This document shows, piece after piece, positions 53,681-64,000 of a DNA stretch of 64,000 bases (its first letter is position 1; every line of letters begins with the position of its first letter). The stretch comes from Prevotella sp. (lineage in GTDB: Bacteria; Bacteroidota; Bacteroidia; Bacteroidales; Dysgonomonadaceae). Position numbers and translations under genes: made by a program. The notes beneath the pieces were generated by a model. That model did not search any database, had not been told where the DNA came from, and was given only the letters and a program-made list of their open reading frames with translations. The stretch spans positions 248,001 to 312,000 of the forward strand of contig JAISUS010000028.1 in NCBI GenBank assembly GCA_031271965.1, written 5' to 3'.

Positions 53681-54295
53681 ATGGCAGTCATTATCGATTA
53701 TTTCAGAATAAATAAACCGAATTTATCATTTGCCTATAAATGCGTCGGATTGCTTTTTACATTTGTGGCTGTCTTCATAATTGTTGGTGGGCTACTAACC
53801 GGCGGTTTTATAGCTGAATCTGTTTGGGATGCCATAGAGCTATGTTTATTAGCAATCTTATATGGCAATCTACTAGGCTTAGCTATAATGCTAATAATAT
53901 TCTTTGGTGGCTTTAGTGAAAATAGAAGAATATTAAAGATTTTTTCTGTAAAGAATAAAGTATTCAAAGATATTTTCTCTCTTGGAGCCCTCTGCCTGAA
54001 CGTTAATTCAAAAAGTAAATTAGCCATTATTACTGATATAATAGGCGAATATAACAATCTACAATTTAAGGTAGTACGAATGAATAACGAAATAAAGGTA
54101 GTTTCGTTATTTAACTTTACAAAAGAAATTTCTCCCGAGCAGGAAAAACACCTTATCAATCAAGGCATTGGAATATGGGGAATCGGTTTATATAAGAAAT
54201 TAAGTTGGAGAGAGTGGAAAGATATATCACCGGAAGATATGTATGGTATATTAGAACTACTTATAAAAGAAAGTGTTAATATCGAAAATGAATAA
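53681..54295 (+). CDS. Hypothetical membrane protein with two N-terminal helices
   Basis: I do not recognise this family. The 204-residue protein has two hydrophobic segments (about 20-45 and 52-75), then a soluble domain of ~120 residues with mixed charge and motifs SKLAIITDIIGEYNNLQFKV and GIGIWGIGLYKKLSW. It starts 13 nt after pyrD and is probably transcribed with it, but nothing links it to pyrimidine synthesis. It ends at a bidirectional terminator. Confidence 0.6.
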   Translation: MAVIIDYFRINKPNLSFAYKCVGLLFTFVAVFIIVGGLLTGGFIAESVWDAIELCLLAILYGNLLGLAIMLIIFFGGFSENRRILKIFSVKNKVFKDIFSLGALCLNVNSKSKLAIITDIIGEYNNLQFKVVRMNNEIKVVSLFNFTKEISPEQEKHLINQGIGIWGIGLYKKLSWREWKDISPEDMYGILELLIKESVNIENE

Positions 54296-54296
54296 T

Positions 54297-54326
54297 AAAA
54301 AAAGAGCTGAATTTCAGCTCTTTTTT
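54297..54326. terminator. Bidirectional terminator between convergent genes
   Basis: Near-perfect 14-bp stem AAAAAAGAGCTGAA / TTCAGCTCTTTTTT with a 2-nt centre; A run and T run serve both strands. Confidence 0.85.
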
Positions 54327-54347
54327 ACATATGCGATTTTCCCTCAA

Positions 54348-54950
54348 TTACTTCAGATATCCTACCGGCTGTACCAATACAACTTCTTGTTGATCGGTCA
54401 GTTTAAGGGCATTATGTACGTCCGGTCTTTTAAAAGATCCCCGGGCAACAGTACCCAAACCTGCTGATGCACAATATAGATATACATTTTGTACAGGGAA
54501 ACCTGCATCCATATATCCTGTTTCGCGGCGATTCTTATCCAGATTTATGACGTAAATAAGGGAAACAGGTGCACTTTTCGAAAGCTCTGGTTGTCCGAGA
54601 GCATCACGAAGATCACCTTTTTCTTTCAACAAAAGCTTATTTTCTTTAGCATCATAGAAATAAACGCCTGTACTTAACATCACATAAACATCTACTTCTT
54701 GTCTGTTTTGTGACGAAGGTACTGTACGTTTTTCAGGTCTATTGAAACCGTATGCAGCCCAAAGCAAGTCTGACAAAGTCTGGGTAGAAAGCTGTTTTGA
54801 GCTATCAAAATTACGATTCGACTGCCTATCATTCAATGCTTCCATCAATGGTTTACCGCCCGTTTTTGTTGGCGGAAGCAAGTTTATATCCTGAGCTGAA
54901 ACATAGCTAACAATACAGAATAAAACAATTGCGATTAATCCTTTTTTCAT
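54348..54950 (-). CDS. Exported nitroreductase-family protein (SagB/ThcOx type)
   Basis: The start is placed at ATG 54950 (MKKGLIAIVLF, 200 residues), which makes a signal peptide ending VSAQ; the longer frame from 54980 adds a non-signal-like prefix. The rest is a nitroreductase/SagB-type FMN fold: LMEALNDRQSNRNFD, LSDLLWAAYGFNRPEKRTVPSSQNRQEVDVYV, GYMDAGFPVQNVYLYCASAGLGTVARG. These proteins bind FMN and oxidise or reduce small molecules or peptides. A periplasmic or lipid-facing copy is common in Bacteroidota; the substrate is unknown. Confidence 0.82.
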   Translation of the reverse strand: MKKGLIAIVLFCIVSYVSAQDINLLPPTKTGGKPLMEALNDRQSNRNFDSSKQLSTQTLSDLLWAAYGFNRPEKRTVPSSQNRQEVDVYVMLSTGVYFYDAKENKLLLKEKGDLRDALGQPELSKSAPVSLIYVINLDKNRRETGYMDAGFPVQNVYLYCASAGLGTVARGSFKRPDVHNALKLTDQQEVVLVQPVGYLK

Positions 54951-55094
54951 AATTAAACTCTTTTTGATTTTACAAAACAAATTTATGGAATAATAAACGG
55001 ATATACGGAAAAAGCGTTCGCACTTTTAAGTAAAATTCACAACATTGTAAAGAATGATTATTGATATATTAATACATTCTATCAGCGGATAATT

Positions 55095-55102
55095 TATCTT
55101 TG
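55095..55102 (+). promoter_or_regulatory. -7 promoter element of the DUF4105 gene
   Basis: TATCTTTG, 20 nt upstream of ATG 55123; no TTG at the standard distance. Confidence 0.4.
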
Positions 55103-55122
55103 TATTCGAAAACATTTTGAAT

Positions 55123-56349
55123 ATGCGAAAAGTAATTGTTATCTTACTCTTCATTATAAGCTTTCTACAGTTGAACGCTCAACGAAATAATTATTCCCAG
55201 ATTGTATTAAGTGATTCTGCTCAAATAAGCCTTCTTACCAATACTCCTTGGAATGGTGCAGTTTATGCACTATATGGACACACAGCTATCCGAGTTACCG
55301 ACCCGGTTAGAAAAATAGATTCGGTGTTCAACTATGGTATATTCAACATGAGCAAGGAAAATTTTATATTTCTTTTTGTAAAGGGAGAAACCGATTATAT
55401 GGTGGCTGCAATCGATTTTCATTATTACGTAGAAGAATACGAAGAACGGGGAGTAGGTGTCATAGAGCAAGTATATAATCTCACTCAAAAAGAAAAACAA
55501 GATATATTTGATGCATTGGTTATCAACTCTCTACCCGAAAACAGAGTATATCGTTATAATTACTTTTATGATAATTGTTCTACGCGTCCACGTGATATTG
55601 TAGAAAAATATACAGAAGGGAAAGTTGAATATACACCAACGAATAAGCAACAAACTTATAGGGATTTAGTGCACGAATGCGTTGATATACAGCCATGGAC
55701 TAAGTTCGGTATAGATTTAGTCATTGGTGCTGATGCTGATAAAACGATAACAGACAGACAAAAAGATTTCCTTCCTCTTTATTTGATGACAGCAAACGAA
55801 GGAGCTATAATAAAAAGTAACAGCACAGAAAAAAAATTAATTCTTTCAACAGCATATATTTTACAACCTACGCCCTTAGTTAAGGATAACGCTATATCAC
55901 CTCTTACTGCCGGAATAATATTACTCATATTAACAAGCTGTATGTCAGTGTGGATATACTGGAAAAGGCTGTATGTTTTGGGTAAAACATTCGATACTTT
56001 GCTATTTCTAATAGCGGGCATAGCAGGATGTATTATCTTCTTTTTGATGTTTTTTTCGGAACATCCATGTACTAATCCAAACTGGAATATTATATGGTTA
56101 AACCCGTTGCAACTTCTTGTCGCATCATTATTCTTTGTAAAACCTCTCACGAAATGCTTAAGTTATTATCATTTTATTAACTTTGTGGCACTTTTGCTAT
56201 TTCTTCTGGCATGGTGTTTGATACCACAACAATTAGAAATAGCTTTTATTCCGTATATCTTATCCCTTTGCATAAGATCGGGAATGAATGTATTACAACA
56301 AAAAATAAAGAAAAAAGCTGATTACAGTTTGCCTAAAGCAGCAAGATGA
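55123..56349 (+). CDS. DUF4105 (Lnb-like) exported/membrane protein
   Basis: A 408-residue protein; I prefer ATG 55123 over the TTG two codons earlier. The signal peptide ends LNAQ. An N-terminal periplasmic domain (~20-200) contains LYGHTAIRVTD, VFNYGIFN, EEYEERGVGVIEQVYNLT and YNYFYDNCSTRPRDIVEKY. The conserved His, Asn-Cys-Ser-Thr and Arg of this DUF4105/Lnb N-terminal domain suggest a hydrolase or transferase of the NlpC/P60-like class, not proven. Five hydrophobic helices follow from ~250. The next gene overlaps by 4 nt. Confidence 0.78.
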   Translation: MRKVIVILLFIISFLQLNAQRNNYSQIVLSDSAQISLLTNTPWNGAVYALYGHTAIRVTDPVRKIDSVFNYGIFNMSKENFIFLFVKGETDYMVAAIDFHYYVEEYEERGVGVIEQVYNLTQKEKQDIFDALVINSLPENRVYRYNYFYDNCSTRPRDIVEKYTEGKVEYTPTNKQQTYRDLVHECVDIQPWTKFGIDLVIGADADKTITDRQKDFLPLYLMTANEGAIIKSNSTEKKLILSTAYILQPTPLVKDNAISPLTAGIILLILTSCMSVWIYWKRLYVLGKTFDTLLFLIAGIAGCIIFFLMFFSEHPCTNPNWNIIWLNPLQLLVASLFFVKPLTKCLSYYHFINFVALLLFLLAWCLIPQQLEIAFIPYILSLCIRSGMNVLQQKIKKKADYSLPKAAR

Positions 56350-57941
56350 TAAGAATAATTACTTCATTAGTAGCAGTGCTAACTATTACCTCGGTTCAGT
56401 CACAAACTCCCGTGCATGAGACCCCAAAATTGGTAATAGGTATCACTATTGATCAGCTACGAGGAGATTACCTTGAGTTATTCCAAAGCACTTTTTCCGA
56501 AGGTGGTTTCAAACGCCTGCTTAATGGAGGATTGGTCTATCAAAATATAAAATTCGATTTTCCGTATCTGGACGATGCATCCGCTATAGCTACTATATAC
56601 ACCGGAGCTATGCCATTCTATCATGGCATTGTTGGAAACAATAAATATCTGGCATCTTCACAACAAATAGTATCGTCGTTCTCCGATCCTGCATTTTTAG
56701 GGAATTATACGCAGGACAAAGTTTCACCTCTGGCATTGAAAACATCGACAATTACTGATGAATTGAAGATTTCATCATCCGGTAATTCTGATGTTTATTC
56801 ATTTGCTCCACAAATAGGTCAAGCATTGATTACAGCCGGACAAAGAGGTAATTCGGCTTTTTGGGTAGATGATTATACCGGAAAATGGGCATCCACAACA
56901 TATTACAAGAACTTCTACTGGTCGGTAGATCAAGATAATAGAAGTGGATCTGATTTTTCCACAAAAGCATGGACAATGTATTGGAGTCCATTGCTCAGCG
57001 CTACAGAATATAAAGCCTTCCCTTTTATTCCCGGGGATAAACGAAGTTTTTCTCACGGAACCGGTAATAATAAAGAAACCTATATCTTGGCAAAGAAAAT
57101 GCCGGCTGTTAATGAGAATGTCAGAAATTCAGCTATGACATTATTGTCTAAAGCCGAATTGGGAAAACGTATAAGCCCTGACTTTTTGTCTCTAACATTT
57201 TATGCGGGTAACTACTTCAATGTTTCGGATTACTCTGTGGAAATACAGGATGTATATACCAGGCTGGATAGAGAAATAGAAAAACTTCTCAATGAAGTAG
57301 ACCGAACAGTCGGGTTAAAAAATACGCTGATATTTATTACATCTACAGGATATTACAATTTTTCGGAATCAGATTACAAAAATGACACCAGTAATAATCT
57401 GCCGGAAAATAAATTCCACATCAACCGCTGTGAAGCTCTTCTCAATATGTACCTTATGGCCATATACGGCAGAGATAGCCAATGGGTAGATAAGTTTTAC
57501 AATGGACAGATATATCTGAATCGGAAACTAATTAAAGATAAAAACTTATCCTTACAGGAGATACAGGATAAAGCAGCTGAATTTGTATCGGAATTTACTG
57601 GAGTGCAAGAAGTTTATACTTCTTTCCAAATACAGCATGGACAGTGGAATCCTGTAATGGAATATTACAAAAACGGATATGCGCGCGAAACAACCGGCGA
57701 TCTTTTTGTAGAACTTAAACCCGGATATAAAGTTGTAAATGAACAGGATGCTTCATTTAAAGAAAAACAGGTACGAAACAATGCCATTGTTTGTCCTGTT
57801 ATATTCTTTGGTAACAATATAAAATCAGCAAAAGTAAAAAGAACTATAAAGGCGACTGAAATAGCGCCTACAGTGTCTTATATTATGCGTATACGGTCTC
57901 CGAATGCAGCAAAAGAACAACCTTTATCGGAATTACTTTAA
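56346..57941 (+). CDS. Alkaline-phosphatase-superfamily protein with lost metal ligands (predicted pseudo-enzyme)
   Basis: A 531-residue exported protein (signal peptide ends VQSQ) with the overall sequence pattern of PafA-type alkaline phosphatases: KLVIGITIDQLRGDYL at the start, SAIATIYTGAMPFYHGIVGN, VEIQDVYTRLDREIEKLL and ATEIAPTVSYIM. Asp36 is kept and Ser79 sits at the nucleophile. The second metal motif D-x-x-x-H reads N289...V293, the usual DH pair in LVFLTADHG reads T334-G335, and the late His before P-x-I-F-F-G is Val. Most zinc ligands are therefore gone, while the fold appears intact. Loss of catalysis is predicted, with a binding or scaffold role likely. Start overlaps the DUF4105 gene (ATGA). 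Confidence 0.78.
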   Translation: MIRIITSLVAVLTITSVQSQTPVHETPKLVIGITIDQLRGDYLELFQSTFSEGGFKRLLNGGLVYQNIKFDFPYLDDASAIATIYTGAMPFYHGIVGNNKYLASSQQIVSSFSDPAFLGNYTQDKVSPLALKTSTITDELKISSSGNSDVYSFAPQIGQALITAGQRGNSAFWVDDYTGKWASTTYYKNFYWSVDQDNRSGSDFSTKAWTMYWSPLLSATEYKAFPFIPGDKRSFSHGTGNNKETYILAKKMPAVNENVRNSAMTLLSKAELGKRISPDFLSLTFYAGNYFNVSDYSVEIQDVYTRLDREIEKLLNEVDRTVGLKNTLIFITSTGYYNFSESDYKNDTSNNLPENKFHINRCEALLNMYLMAIYGRDSQWVDKFYNGQIYLNRKLIKDKNLSLQEIQDKAAEFVSEFTGVQEVYTSFQIQHGQWNPVMEYYKNGYARETTGDLFVELKPGYKVVNEQDASFKEKQVRNNAIVCPVIFFGNNIKSAKVKRTIKATEIAPTVSYIMRIRSPNAAKEQPLSELL

Positions 57942-57980
57942 AACAACAATTAATAAAAAGAAAATAAAACAACTAAATAT

Positions 57981-60900
57981 ATGGGATTCGCAGATATTTT
58001 AACATCATTATTCGGAAATAAATCTCAACGAGATTTGAAAGAAATAAATCCTTATGTAGACAAGATAAAGAACATATATCCTGAAATTGAACGCATGTCG
58101 CATGACGAATTGCGTGCAAAAACCAAAGAAGTAAGGCAACGCATCCAGGATTATGTTTCTCTAGAGAAAAATCAAATAGCTGAGTTAAAAGCCAAGGCTG
58201 AAACATTGGAAATAGATCAGCGTGAAGATTTATGGGCAGAGGTTGACAAACTGGAAAAACAAATAACAGACAAGTTTGAAGAAATTCTGGAACAAGTACT
58301 TCCTGAAGTATTTGCTATTGTCAAAGATACTGCACGCCGTTTTACCGAAAATGAAGAAATAGAAGTCACTGCAACAAACTTCGATAAAGAATTGGCAGAA
58401 ACGAAAGACTTCGTGCGCATCGAGGGAGACAAAGCTATTTATAAAAAGCGCTGGCAGGCAGGAGGTAATGAAATCTCGTGGGATATGATACATTACGACG
58501 TGCAGCTATTTGGTGGAGTTGTGCTTCATAAAGGAAAAATCGCTGAAATGGCGACAGGGGAAGGTAAAACACTCGTAGGTACTTTGCCGGTCTTTTTGAA
58601 TGCATTAACCGGAAACGGAGTACATGTAGTAACAGTGAATGATTATCTGGCAAAACGTGACTCTGAATGGATGGGACCAATTTATATGTTCAATGGATTA
58701 TCTGTTGATTGTATCGATAAACATCAGCCAAACTCGGAAGGGCGACGCCAGGCTTATCAAGCTGATATTACATTTGGAACAAACAATGAATTTGGGTTCG
58801 ATTATTTACGTGATAATATGGCGGTTAACCCATCCGACCTTGTACAACGCAAACACAATTTTGCAATTGTCGACGAGGTTGACTCTGTATTGATAGACGA
58901 TGCTCGTACCCCATTGATTATTTCTGGGCCGGTACCACGTGGAGAACAACAGTTATTTGAAGAATTCCGTCCTCGTGTTGAAATACTGGTAAAGGCTCAA
59001 CGTGAATTAGCCACCAAATTACTTGCTGAAGCCAGAGCGAAAATGAATTCGGAAGACAAGAAAGTGCAGGAAGAAGGAGCCTTGCTACTATACCGTTCAT
59101 TTAAGGGATTACCTAAGAACAAGCCACTTATCAAATTCTTGAGTGAACCGGGAATTAAATCGGCTATGTTGAAAACGGAAGAGCATTACATGTCTGAGCA
59201 AATGCGTAATATGCACATTGTTACGGATGACCTGTACTTTGTAATCGATGAAAAAAACAATAGTATAGAGCTTACCGACAAAGGAATAGATTTATTGACA
59301 GGCAATTCGGACGACCCTTTATTCTTTGTATTGCCTGATATTAGTGCACAGCTTTCTGAACTTGAAAATCTATCATTAACAGATAGTGAAAAAGCCGAAA
59401 AGAAAGATGAATTGATGCAGAATTACTCAGTCAAATCAGAGCGTGTACACACAGTTAATCAACTACTTAAGGCATATGCTTTATTTGAAAGAGATGATGA
59501 ATATGTTGTTATCGATAACAAGGTGCTGATCGTAGACGAACAGACCGGTCGTATTATGGATGGCCGACGTTATTCAGATGGTTTGCATCAAGCGATAGAA
59601 GCAAAAGAGCGAGTAAAAGTGGAAGCTGCGACACAAACGTTTGCCACTATCACACTACAGAATTATTTCCGTATGTATCACAAGCTTTCGGGTATGACAG
59701 GTACAGCAGAAACCGAAGCCGGAGAGTTGTGGAATATCTATAAATTAGACGTGGTTGTAATTCCGACAAATAGGCCAATCGCTCGTAAAGATATGAATGA
59801 CCGCATATATAAAACAAAACGTGAAAAATATAATGCAGTTATACTAGAAATAGAAGATCTGGTTAATCAAGGCCGTGCCGTTCTAGTAGGTACTACCTCT
59901 GTGGAAATATCAGAATTACTTAGTAAAATGCTTGCCATGCGCAAGATCAAGCATAATGTCTTGAATGCCAAACTGCATCAGAAAGAGGCCGAAGTTGTAG
60001 CACAAGCAGGACAACCGGGAGCTGTAACCATTGCTACCAATATGGCAGGACGTGGTACGGATATTAAGCTCGCCCCAAGTGTGAAAGAAGCTGGAGGCTT
60101 GGCTATTATCGGTACTGAAAGACATGAGTCTCGTCGTGTAGACCGTCAGTTAAGAGGTCGTGCCGGTCGTCAGGGAGATCCCGGGTCATCCGTATTCTAC
60201 ATCTCATTAGAAGATGATTTAATGCGTCTGTTTGCATCGGAACGTATTGCTGGAATGATGGACCGCATGGGCTTTAAAGAGGGTGAAATGCTTGAACATA
60301 ACATGCTCAGCAAATCGGTAGAACGTGCACAAAAGAAGGTTGAAGAAAATAACTTCGGTATTCGGAAGCGTTTGCTTGAGTATGATGATGTCATGAACTC
60401 TCAACGTGAAGTTGTGTACAAACGCCGTCGCCATGCTCTCATGGGAGAACGTATCGGAATTGACATCGTGAATATGTTTTATGATACAGCAGTAAGTTTA
60501 TCAGAACAATATGCAGATAATCTGGATTATGAAGGGCTTAAAATAGATTCACTTCGTATATTAGCTATTGAAGTACCATTTGATGAACAAACTTTCCGAA
60601 CATCTAAGCCTGATGTTTTGACAGACAAGGTATATGAAACAGCGGTTAAGAACTTCAAACAAAAAATGGATCGTCTTGCAGAAATTGCAAACCCTGTCAT
60701 CAGACAAGTTTATGAAGAGCAAGGAGATAAATTCGAGAATATATTAATCCCTATCACTGATGGTAAACGCGTATATAATATTTCATGTAATTTGAAAGAT
60801 GCATACGATTCGGGATCAAAAGAGATTATTAAATCTTTTGAAAAGTCAATTGTATTGCATACTATCGATGAAGAATGGAAAGAGCATCTTCGTGAAATGG

Positions 60901-61289
60901 ACGATTTACGCCAATCTGTACAAAACGCAAGTTATGAACAAAAAGATCCGCTACTGATCTACAAACTGGAATCATTTACACTGTTCAAATCAATGCTTAA
61001 CAGCATAAATAACAAAGCTGTTACTATACTCATGCGTGGACAAATACCGGTACGCGAACCGGAACAGGTTCGTCAGGCTGCCCCTGAGCAAAAAACTGAT
61101 TACAGTCGCTATCGTACAGAGCGTAACGAAATGGAATCAGGTCAAAGGAGACAAGCTCCCGGACAACACCCAGGAGAAGAAAAACCAAAAATGGCTCCGA
61201 TTCAAGTAGACAAAAAGCCAGGAAGGAATGAACCTTGCTTCTGTGGGAGTGGTAAAAAGTACAAAAATTGTCATGGCAGAGATGAATAA
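57981..61289 (+). CDS. secA: Preprotein translocase ATPase SecA
   Basis: SecA is the motor that drives proteins through SecYEG. The 1102-residue protein has nucleotide-binding motif [21 protein letters not shown]-type box [48 protein letters not shown] and [12 protein letters not shown]. The C-terminal linker is followed by a zinc finger [15 protein letters not shown]. coli SecA is 901 residues; the extra length is mainly in inserts around residues 40-110 and 320-450, as in other Bacteroidota. It has its own strong terminator. Confidence 0.97.
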   Translation: MGFADILTSLFGNKSQRDLKEINPYVDKIKNIYPEIERMSHDELRAKTKEVRQRIQDYVSLEKNQIAELKAKAETLEIDQREDLWAEVDKLEKQITDKFEEILEQVLPEVFAIVKDTARRFTENEEIEVTATNFDKELAETKDFVRIEGDKAIYKKRWQAGGNEISWDMIHYDVQLFGGVVLHKGKIAEMATGEGKTLVGTLPVFLNALTGNGVHVVTVNDYLAKRDSEWMGPIYMFNGLSVDCIDKHQPNSEGRRQAYQADITFGTNNEFGFDYLRDNMAVNPSDLVQRKHNFAIVDEVDSVLIDDARTPLIISGPVPRGEQQLFEEFRPRVEILVKAQRELATKLLAEARAKMNSEDKKVQEEGALLLYRSFKGLPKNKPLIKFLSEPGIKSAMLKTEEHYMSEQMRNMHIVTDDLYFVIDEKNNSIELTDKGIDLLTGNSDDPLFFVLPDISAQLSELENLSLTDSEKAEKKDELMQNYSVKSERVHTVNQLLKAYALFERDDEYVVIDNKVLIVDEQTGRIMDGRRYSDGLHQAIEAKERVKVEAATQTFATITLQNYFRMYHKLSGMTGTAETEAGELWNIYKLDVVVIPTNRPIARKDMNDRIYKTKREKYNAVILEIEDLVNQGRAVLVGTTSVEISELLSKMLAMRKIKHNVLNAKLHQKEAEVVAQAGQPGAVTIATNMAGRGTDIKLAPSVKEAGGLAIIGTERHESRRVDRQLRGRAGRQGDPGSSVFYISLEDDLMRLFASERIAGMMDRMGFKEGEMLEHNMLSKSVERAQKKVEENNFGIRKRLLEYDDVMNSQREVVYKRRRHALMGERIGIDIVNMFYDTAVSLSEQYADNLDYEGLKIDSLRILAIEVPFDEQTFRTSKPDVLTDKVYETAVKNFKQKMDRLAEIANPVIRQVYEEQGDKFENILIPITDGKRVYNISCNLKDAYDSGSKEIIKSFEKSIVLHTIDEEWKEHLREMDDLRQSVQNASYEQKDPLLIYKLESFTLFKSMLNSINNKAVTILMRGQIPVREPEQVRQAAPEQKTDYSRYRTERNEMESGQRRQAPGQHPGEEKPKMAPIQVDKKPGRNEPCFCGSGKKYKNCHGRDE

Positions 61290-61314
61290 TTAAACGGCCT
61301 AATTGATATATGAA

Positions 61315-61350
61315 ATGCCCGGTAGTTTAGTGTCTACCGGGCATTTTTTT
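61315..61350 (+). terminator. Rho-independent terminator after secA
   Basis: Perfect 11-bp G+C-rich stem ATGCCCGGTAG / CTACCGGGCAT with an 8-nt loop, followed by a T7 run. Confidence 0.9.
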
Positions 61351-61474
61351 GCGACATTATATTTTCTTAATACAAAGAAAATTCATATCTTAGCATGTTT
61401 TTAGAACTTTAAAAAAGGCCTTAATAGAAAAGCTTTACACAAGTATTTGAGAATAAAAATTTTATGTTAAAATA

Positions 61475-64000
61475 ATGATAGAAGCAGAGGATAGAATTAT
61501 TAGAATCAATATTGAGGATGAGATGAAATCTGCCTACATTGACTATTCAATGTCGGTTATTGTTTCCAGAGCTTTACCAGATGTAAGGGATGGTTTTAAA
61601 CCTGTACATCGTCGTATTTTATACGGAATGAGCGAGCTGGGCAATGCATCTAACAAACCTCACAAAAAATCAGCTAGAATTGTCGGAGAAGTGCTTGGTA
61701 AGTACCATCCTCATGGCGATTCTTCGGTATATTTTGCTATGGTACGTATGGCCCAGGAATGGAGTATGCGTTATCTATTAGTAGACGGACAAGGGAATAT
61801 GGGAAGTGTCGATGGCGATAGCCCTGCAGCTATGCGTTATACAGAAGCACGCCTAAGCCGTTTAGCGGAAGAAATGCTGAAAGATATTGATAAAGAAACT
61901 GTTGATTTTCAGTTAAACTTCGATGACACATTGAAGGAGCCAACGGTTCTTCCTACGCGCATTCCTAATTTGTTGATAAACGGAGCATCCGGTATTGCTG
62001 TAGGTATGGCTACCAACATGGCACCTCATAATATGACAGAGTCAATTAATGCTACTATTGCTTACATTGATAATAAGGATATCGACACTCAAGGGTTGAT
62101 GCAACACATAAAAGCTCCTGATTTTCCTTCCGGAGGATTTATATATGGATATCAAGGTGTTATTGATGCATTTGAAACAGGTCGTGGCCGTGTTATCATG
62201 CGTGGCCGTGCAGAAATTGAGATGGAAGGTAACCACGAAAAAATAGTGATCACCGAAATTCCATATTTAGTTAATAAAGCAGAGTTAATCAAGCATATAG
62301 CAGACCTTGTAGGAGAAAAAAGACTTGATGGTATCAGCAACGTTAATGATGAATCCGACCGTCAGGGAATGCGTATTGTTGTTGACATTAAACGTGACGC
62401 CAATGCAAATGTGGTTCTAAATAAACTATATAAACTTACAGCCTTACAATCATCTTTCAGTGTTAACAACATAGCGTTGGTTAAAGGCCGACCAAAAACA
62501 TTGAATCTGAAAGACATGATTGCGTTCTTTGTTGAACACCGGATTGATGTAGTCATCCGTCGTACTACATACGATCTGCGTAAAGCAGAAGAACGCGCTC
62601 ATATACTTGAAGGCCTTATTATAGCCTCAGATAATATTGATGAAGTAATTGCTATAATCAGAGCATCCAAGTCACCACAAGAAGCGATTGATAACTTGAT
62701 ATCAAGATTCAATCTGACAGAAATACAATCACGGGCAATAGTAGAAATGCGTCTGCGTCAACTTACAGGACTTGAACAAGATAAATTACGCAATGAATAC
62801 GACGAAATTCAAAAATTAATAGCTTATTTAAATGAAATCTTATCCAATGAAGATCTTCGTATGCAAGTTATTAAAGACGAATTAATCGAGATAAGAGATA
62901 AATATGGAGATGAACGTCGGACAGAGATTGTTTATGCATCAGAAGAATTAAATCCTGAGGACTTCTATGCCAACGATGAAATGATTATAACAGTTTCCCA
63001 TCTCGGATATATCAAGCGTACACCTTTGACCGAATTTAGAGCTCAAAATAGAGGTGGAGTGGGAGCTAAAGGTTCGGAAACCAGAAATGAAGATTTTATA
63101 GAGCATATATACCCGGCATCGATGCATAACTACATTTTGCTCTTCACCCAAAAAGGTAAATGTTACTGGTTACGCGTATTCGACATTCCGGAAGGCACCA
63201 AAAGTTCGAAAGGACGGGCAATTCAGAATCTTTTGAATATCGAATCTGATGACAAGGCAACTGCCTTTATCCGCGTCAGAGGGTTTGGCGATACAGATTA
63301 TATCAATAGCCATTATCTAATATTCTGTACAAAACAAGGTGTTATAAAGAAAACCAGCCTTGAAGCATATTCGCGTCCTCGTCAAAACGGTGTGAACGCT
63401 ATAACAATACGTGAAGATGATAAAGTTATAGAAGTACTTATGACTGACGGCGATAGCGAGATATTATTAGCAAACAGGAATGGTAGAGCCATACGTTTCC
63501 ATGAATCTGATGTTCGTGAAATGGGACGTACTGCAACAGGTGTGCGAGGTATGCGTATTGATGAAGACGGTCAAGATGAGGTTATAGGAATGCTTGCAAT
63601 GTCAAAAGAGGCTCAAAATACTGAAACCATTATGGTTGTCTCTGAACAAGGATACGGAAAACGCACCAATCTGAATGAAAAGGACGAAGAGGGAAATGAT
63701 ATAATCGAAGAAGGCAGTATTGTTCCGGTATATCGCATAACCAGCCGGGGTGGAAAAGGAGTTAAAACTCTGAATATAACAGAGAAAACAGGAAAATTGG
63801 TTTCTATAAATAGTGTCACAGACGAAAACGATTTAATGATAATTAACAAGTCTGGTATTACTATTCGCCTAAAAGTTTCAGATATTCGCACCATGGGACG
63901 TGCTACCCAAGGGGTTAAACTAATAAATTTAGGTAAAAGAAACGATGAAATAGCATCGATTTGTAAAGTTGACTCAGAAGACGAGGTTGAAACAGAAAAT
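61475..64000 (+). CDS. gyrA: DNA gyrase subunit A, 3' end outside window
   Basis: The frame from ATG 61475 stays open to the right edge (842 codons visible). GyrA cuts and rejoins DNA in the gyrase tetramer. The sequence begins [21 protein letters not shown]. It has the catalytic Tyr in [13 protein letters not shown], the quinolone-determining region [18 protein letters not shown], and C-terminal beta-pinwheel blades including [24 protein letters not shown], related to the GyrA-box, with a further blade [13 protein letters not shown] near the edge. ParC is a possible alternative, but the GyrA-box-like blade favours GyrA. Serine is present at the E. coli Ser83 position; position 87 is Phe rather than Asp, which I believe is usual in this order. 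Confidence 0.95.
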   Translation, partial: MIEAEDRIIRINIEDEMKSAYIDYSMSVIVSRALPDVRDGFKPVHRRILYGMSELGNASNKPHKKSARIVGEVLGKYHPHGDSSVYFAMVRMAQEWSMRYLLVDGQGNMGSVDGDSPAAMRYTEARLSRLAEEMLKDIDKETVDFQLNFDDTLKEPTVLPTRIPNLLINGASGIAVGMATNMAPHNMTESINATIAYIDNKDIDTQGLMQHIKAPDFPSGGFIYGYQGVIDAFETGRGRVIMRGRAEIEMEGNHEKIVITEIPYLVNKAELIKHIADLVGEKRLDGISNVNDESDRQGMRIVVDIKRDANANVVLNKLYKLTALQSSFSVNNIALVKGRPKTLNLKDMIAFFVEHRIDVVIRRTTYDLRKAEERAHILEGLIIASDNIDEVIAIIRASKSPQEAIDNLISRFNLTEIQSRAIVEMRLRQLTGLEQDKLRNEYDEIQKLIAYLNEILSNEDLRMQVIKDELIEIRDKYGDERRTEIVYASEELNPEDFYANDEMIITVSHLGYIKRTPLTEFRAQNRGGVGAKGSETRNEDFIEHIYPASMHNYILLFTQKGKCYWLRVFDIPEGTKSSKGRAIQNLLNIESDDKATAFIRVRGFGDTDYINSHYLIFCTKQGVIKKTSLEAYSRPRQNGVNAITIREDDKVIEVLMTDGDSEILLANRNGRAIRFHESDVREMGRTATGVRGMRIDEDGQDEVIGMLAMSKEAQNTETIMVVSEQGYGKRTNLNEKDEEGNDIIEEGSIVPVYRITSRGGKGVKTLNITEKTGKLVSINSVTDENDLMIINKSGITIRLKVSDIRTMGRATQGVKLINLGKRNDEIASICKVDSEDEVETEN

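Noticed and set aside
54951..54980. N-terminal extension of the nitroreductase-like protein
   Set aside because: MKKGLIAIVLF at 54950 gives a standard signal peptide; the prefix adds nothing.
61691..61760. Phe instead of Asp at the GyrA quinolone-region position 87
   Set aside because: I believe this residue is normal for Bacteroidales GyrA, so it is not evidence of acquired resistance.

Overview
The window is chromosomal DNA of a Bacteroidota bacterium, most likely order Bacteroidales (Dysgonomonas/Bacteroides-like). The evidence is the Bacteroidota -7 promoter motif TAnnTTTG in front of many genes, the lack of strong Shine-Dalgarno sequences, many SPII lipoproteins and TonB/IPT/PCMD/DUF3857/DUF4105-type envelope proteins, a Rho factor with a long disordered insertion, a ~1100-residue SecA, and a tryptophanase that closely resembles the Bacteroides enzyme as I remember it. 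Both window edges cut genes: a PL6 lyase on the left and gyrA on the right. I see no tRNA, rRNA, CRISPR array or complete insertion sequence.

Layout. 1-4372: the end of a polysaccharide utilisation locus with two PL6 (alginate/chondroitin lyase family) enzymes and an IPT-repeat surface lipoprotein. 4508-8122: a divergent metal locus, with a Fur-family repressor facing a small Cys/His-rich protein, a ZnuD-like TonB receptor and a His-rich lipoprotein. 8328-12200: a large modular secreted GH31 enzyme. 12297-15661: an orphan protein, a 945-nt gap with a rho promoter and long leader, and rho. 15754-20465: a CDF zinc exporter and a pair of DUF3857/transglutaminase-like proteins. 20605-24752: RNase HI and the nadA-nadB-nadC operon for de novo NAD synthesis. 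24927-28361: a PCMD lipoprotein, an outer-membrane barrel protein and a GH109-type protein. 28415-33893 (minus): a tricorn-like protease and two glycosyltransferases (GT9 and galactofuranosyltransferase-like).

34045-40138 (minus): the branched-chain amino-acid operon ilvD-ilvB-ilvN-acyl-ACP thioesterase-ilvC, preceded by a promoter, a 25-codon leader peptide and mutually exclusive antiterminator/terminator hairpins. This looks like a complete transcription attenuator. 40320-45267: mfd and mlaE-mlaF lipid-transport genes. 45264-48998 (minus): a FecCD/FecE-type metal-chelate ABC pair and a C69 dipeptidase. 48999-50050: a very A+T-rich 563-nt divergent region carrying at least a dozen copies of a palindrome related to TTTACATATGTAAA in front of an XRE-type regulator. 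This is the most unusual non-coding structure in the window.

50107-51483 (minus): tnaA, followed by a 182-bp MITE-like element. 51986-53667: pyrK-pyrD. 53681-57941: a small membrane protein, a periplasmic nitroreductase-like protein, a DUF4105 membrane protein, and an overlapping alkaline-phosphatase-superfamily protein whose metal ligands are nearly all replaced. 57981-64000: secA and the start of gyrA.

Most of the window is housekeeping. The observations most worth following are the XRE operator array, the ilv attenuator, the predicted pseudo-phosphatase, the MITE and the Fur-linked metal-uptake locus. Family names come from recognising motifs and remembered homologues; no database search was possible.
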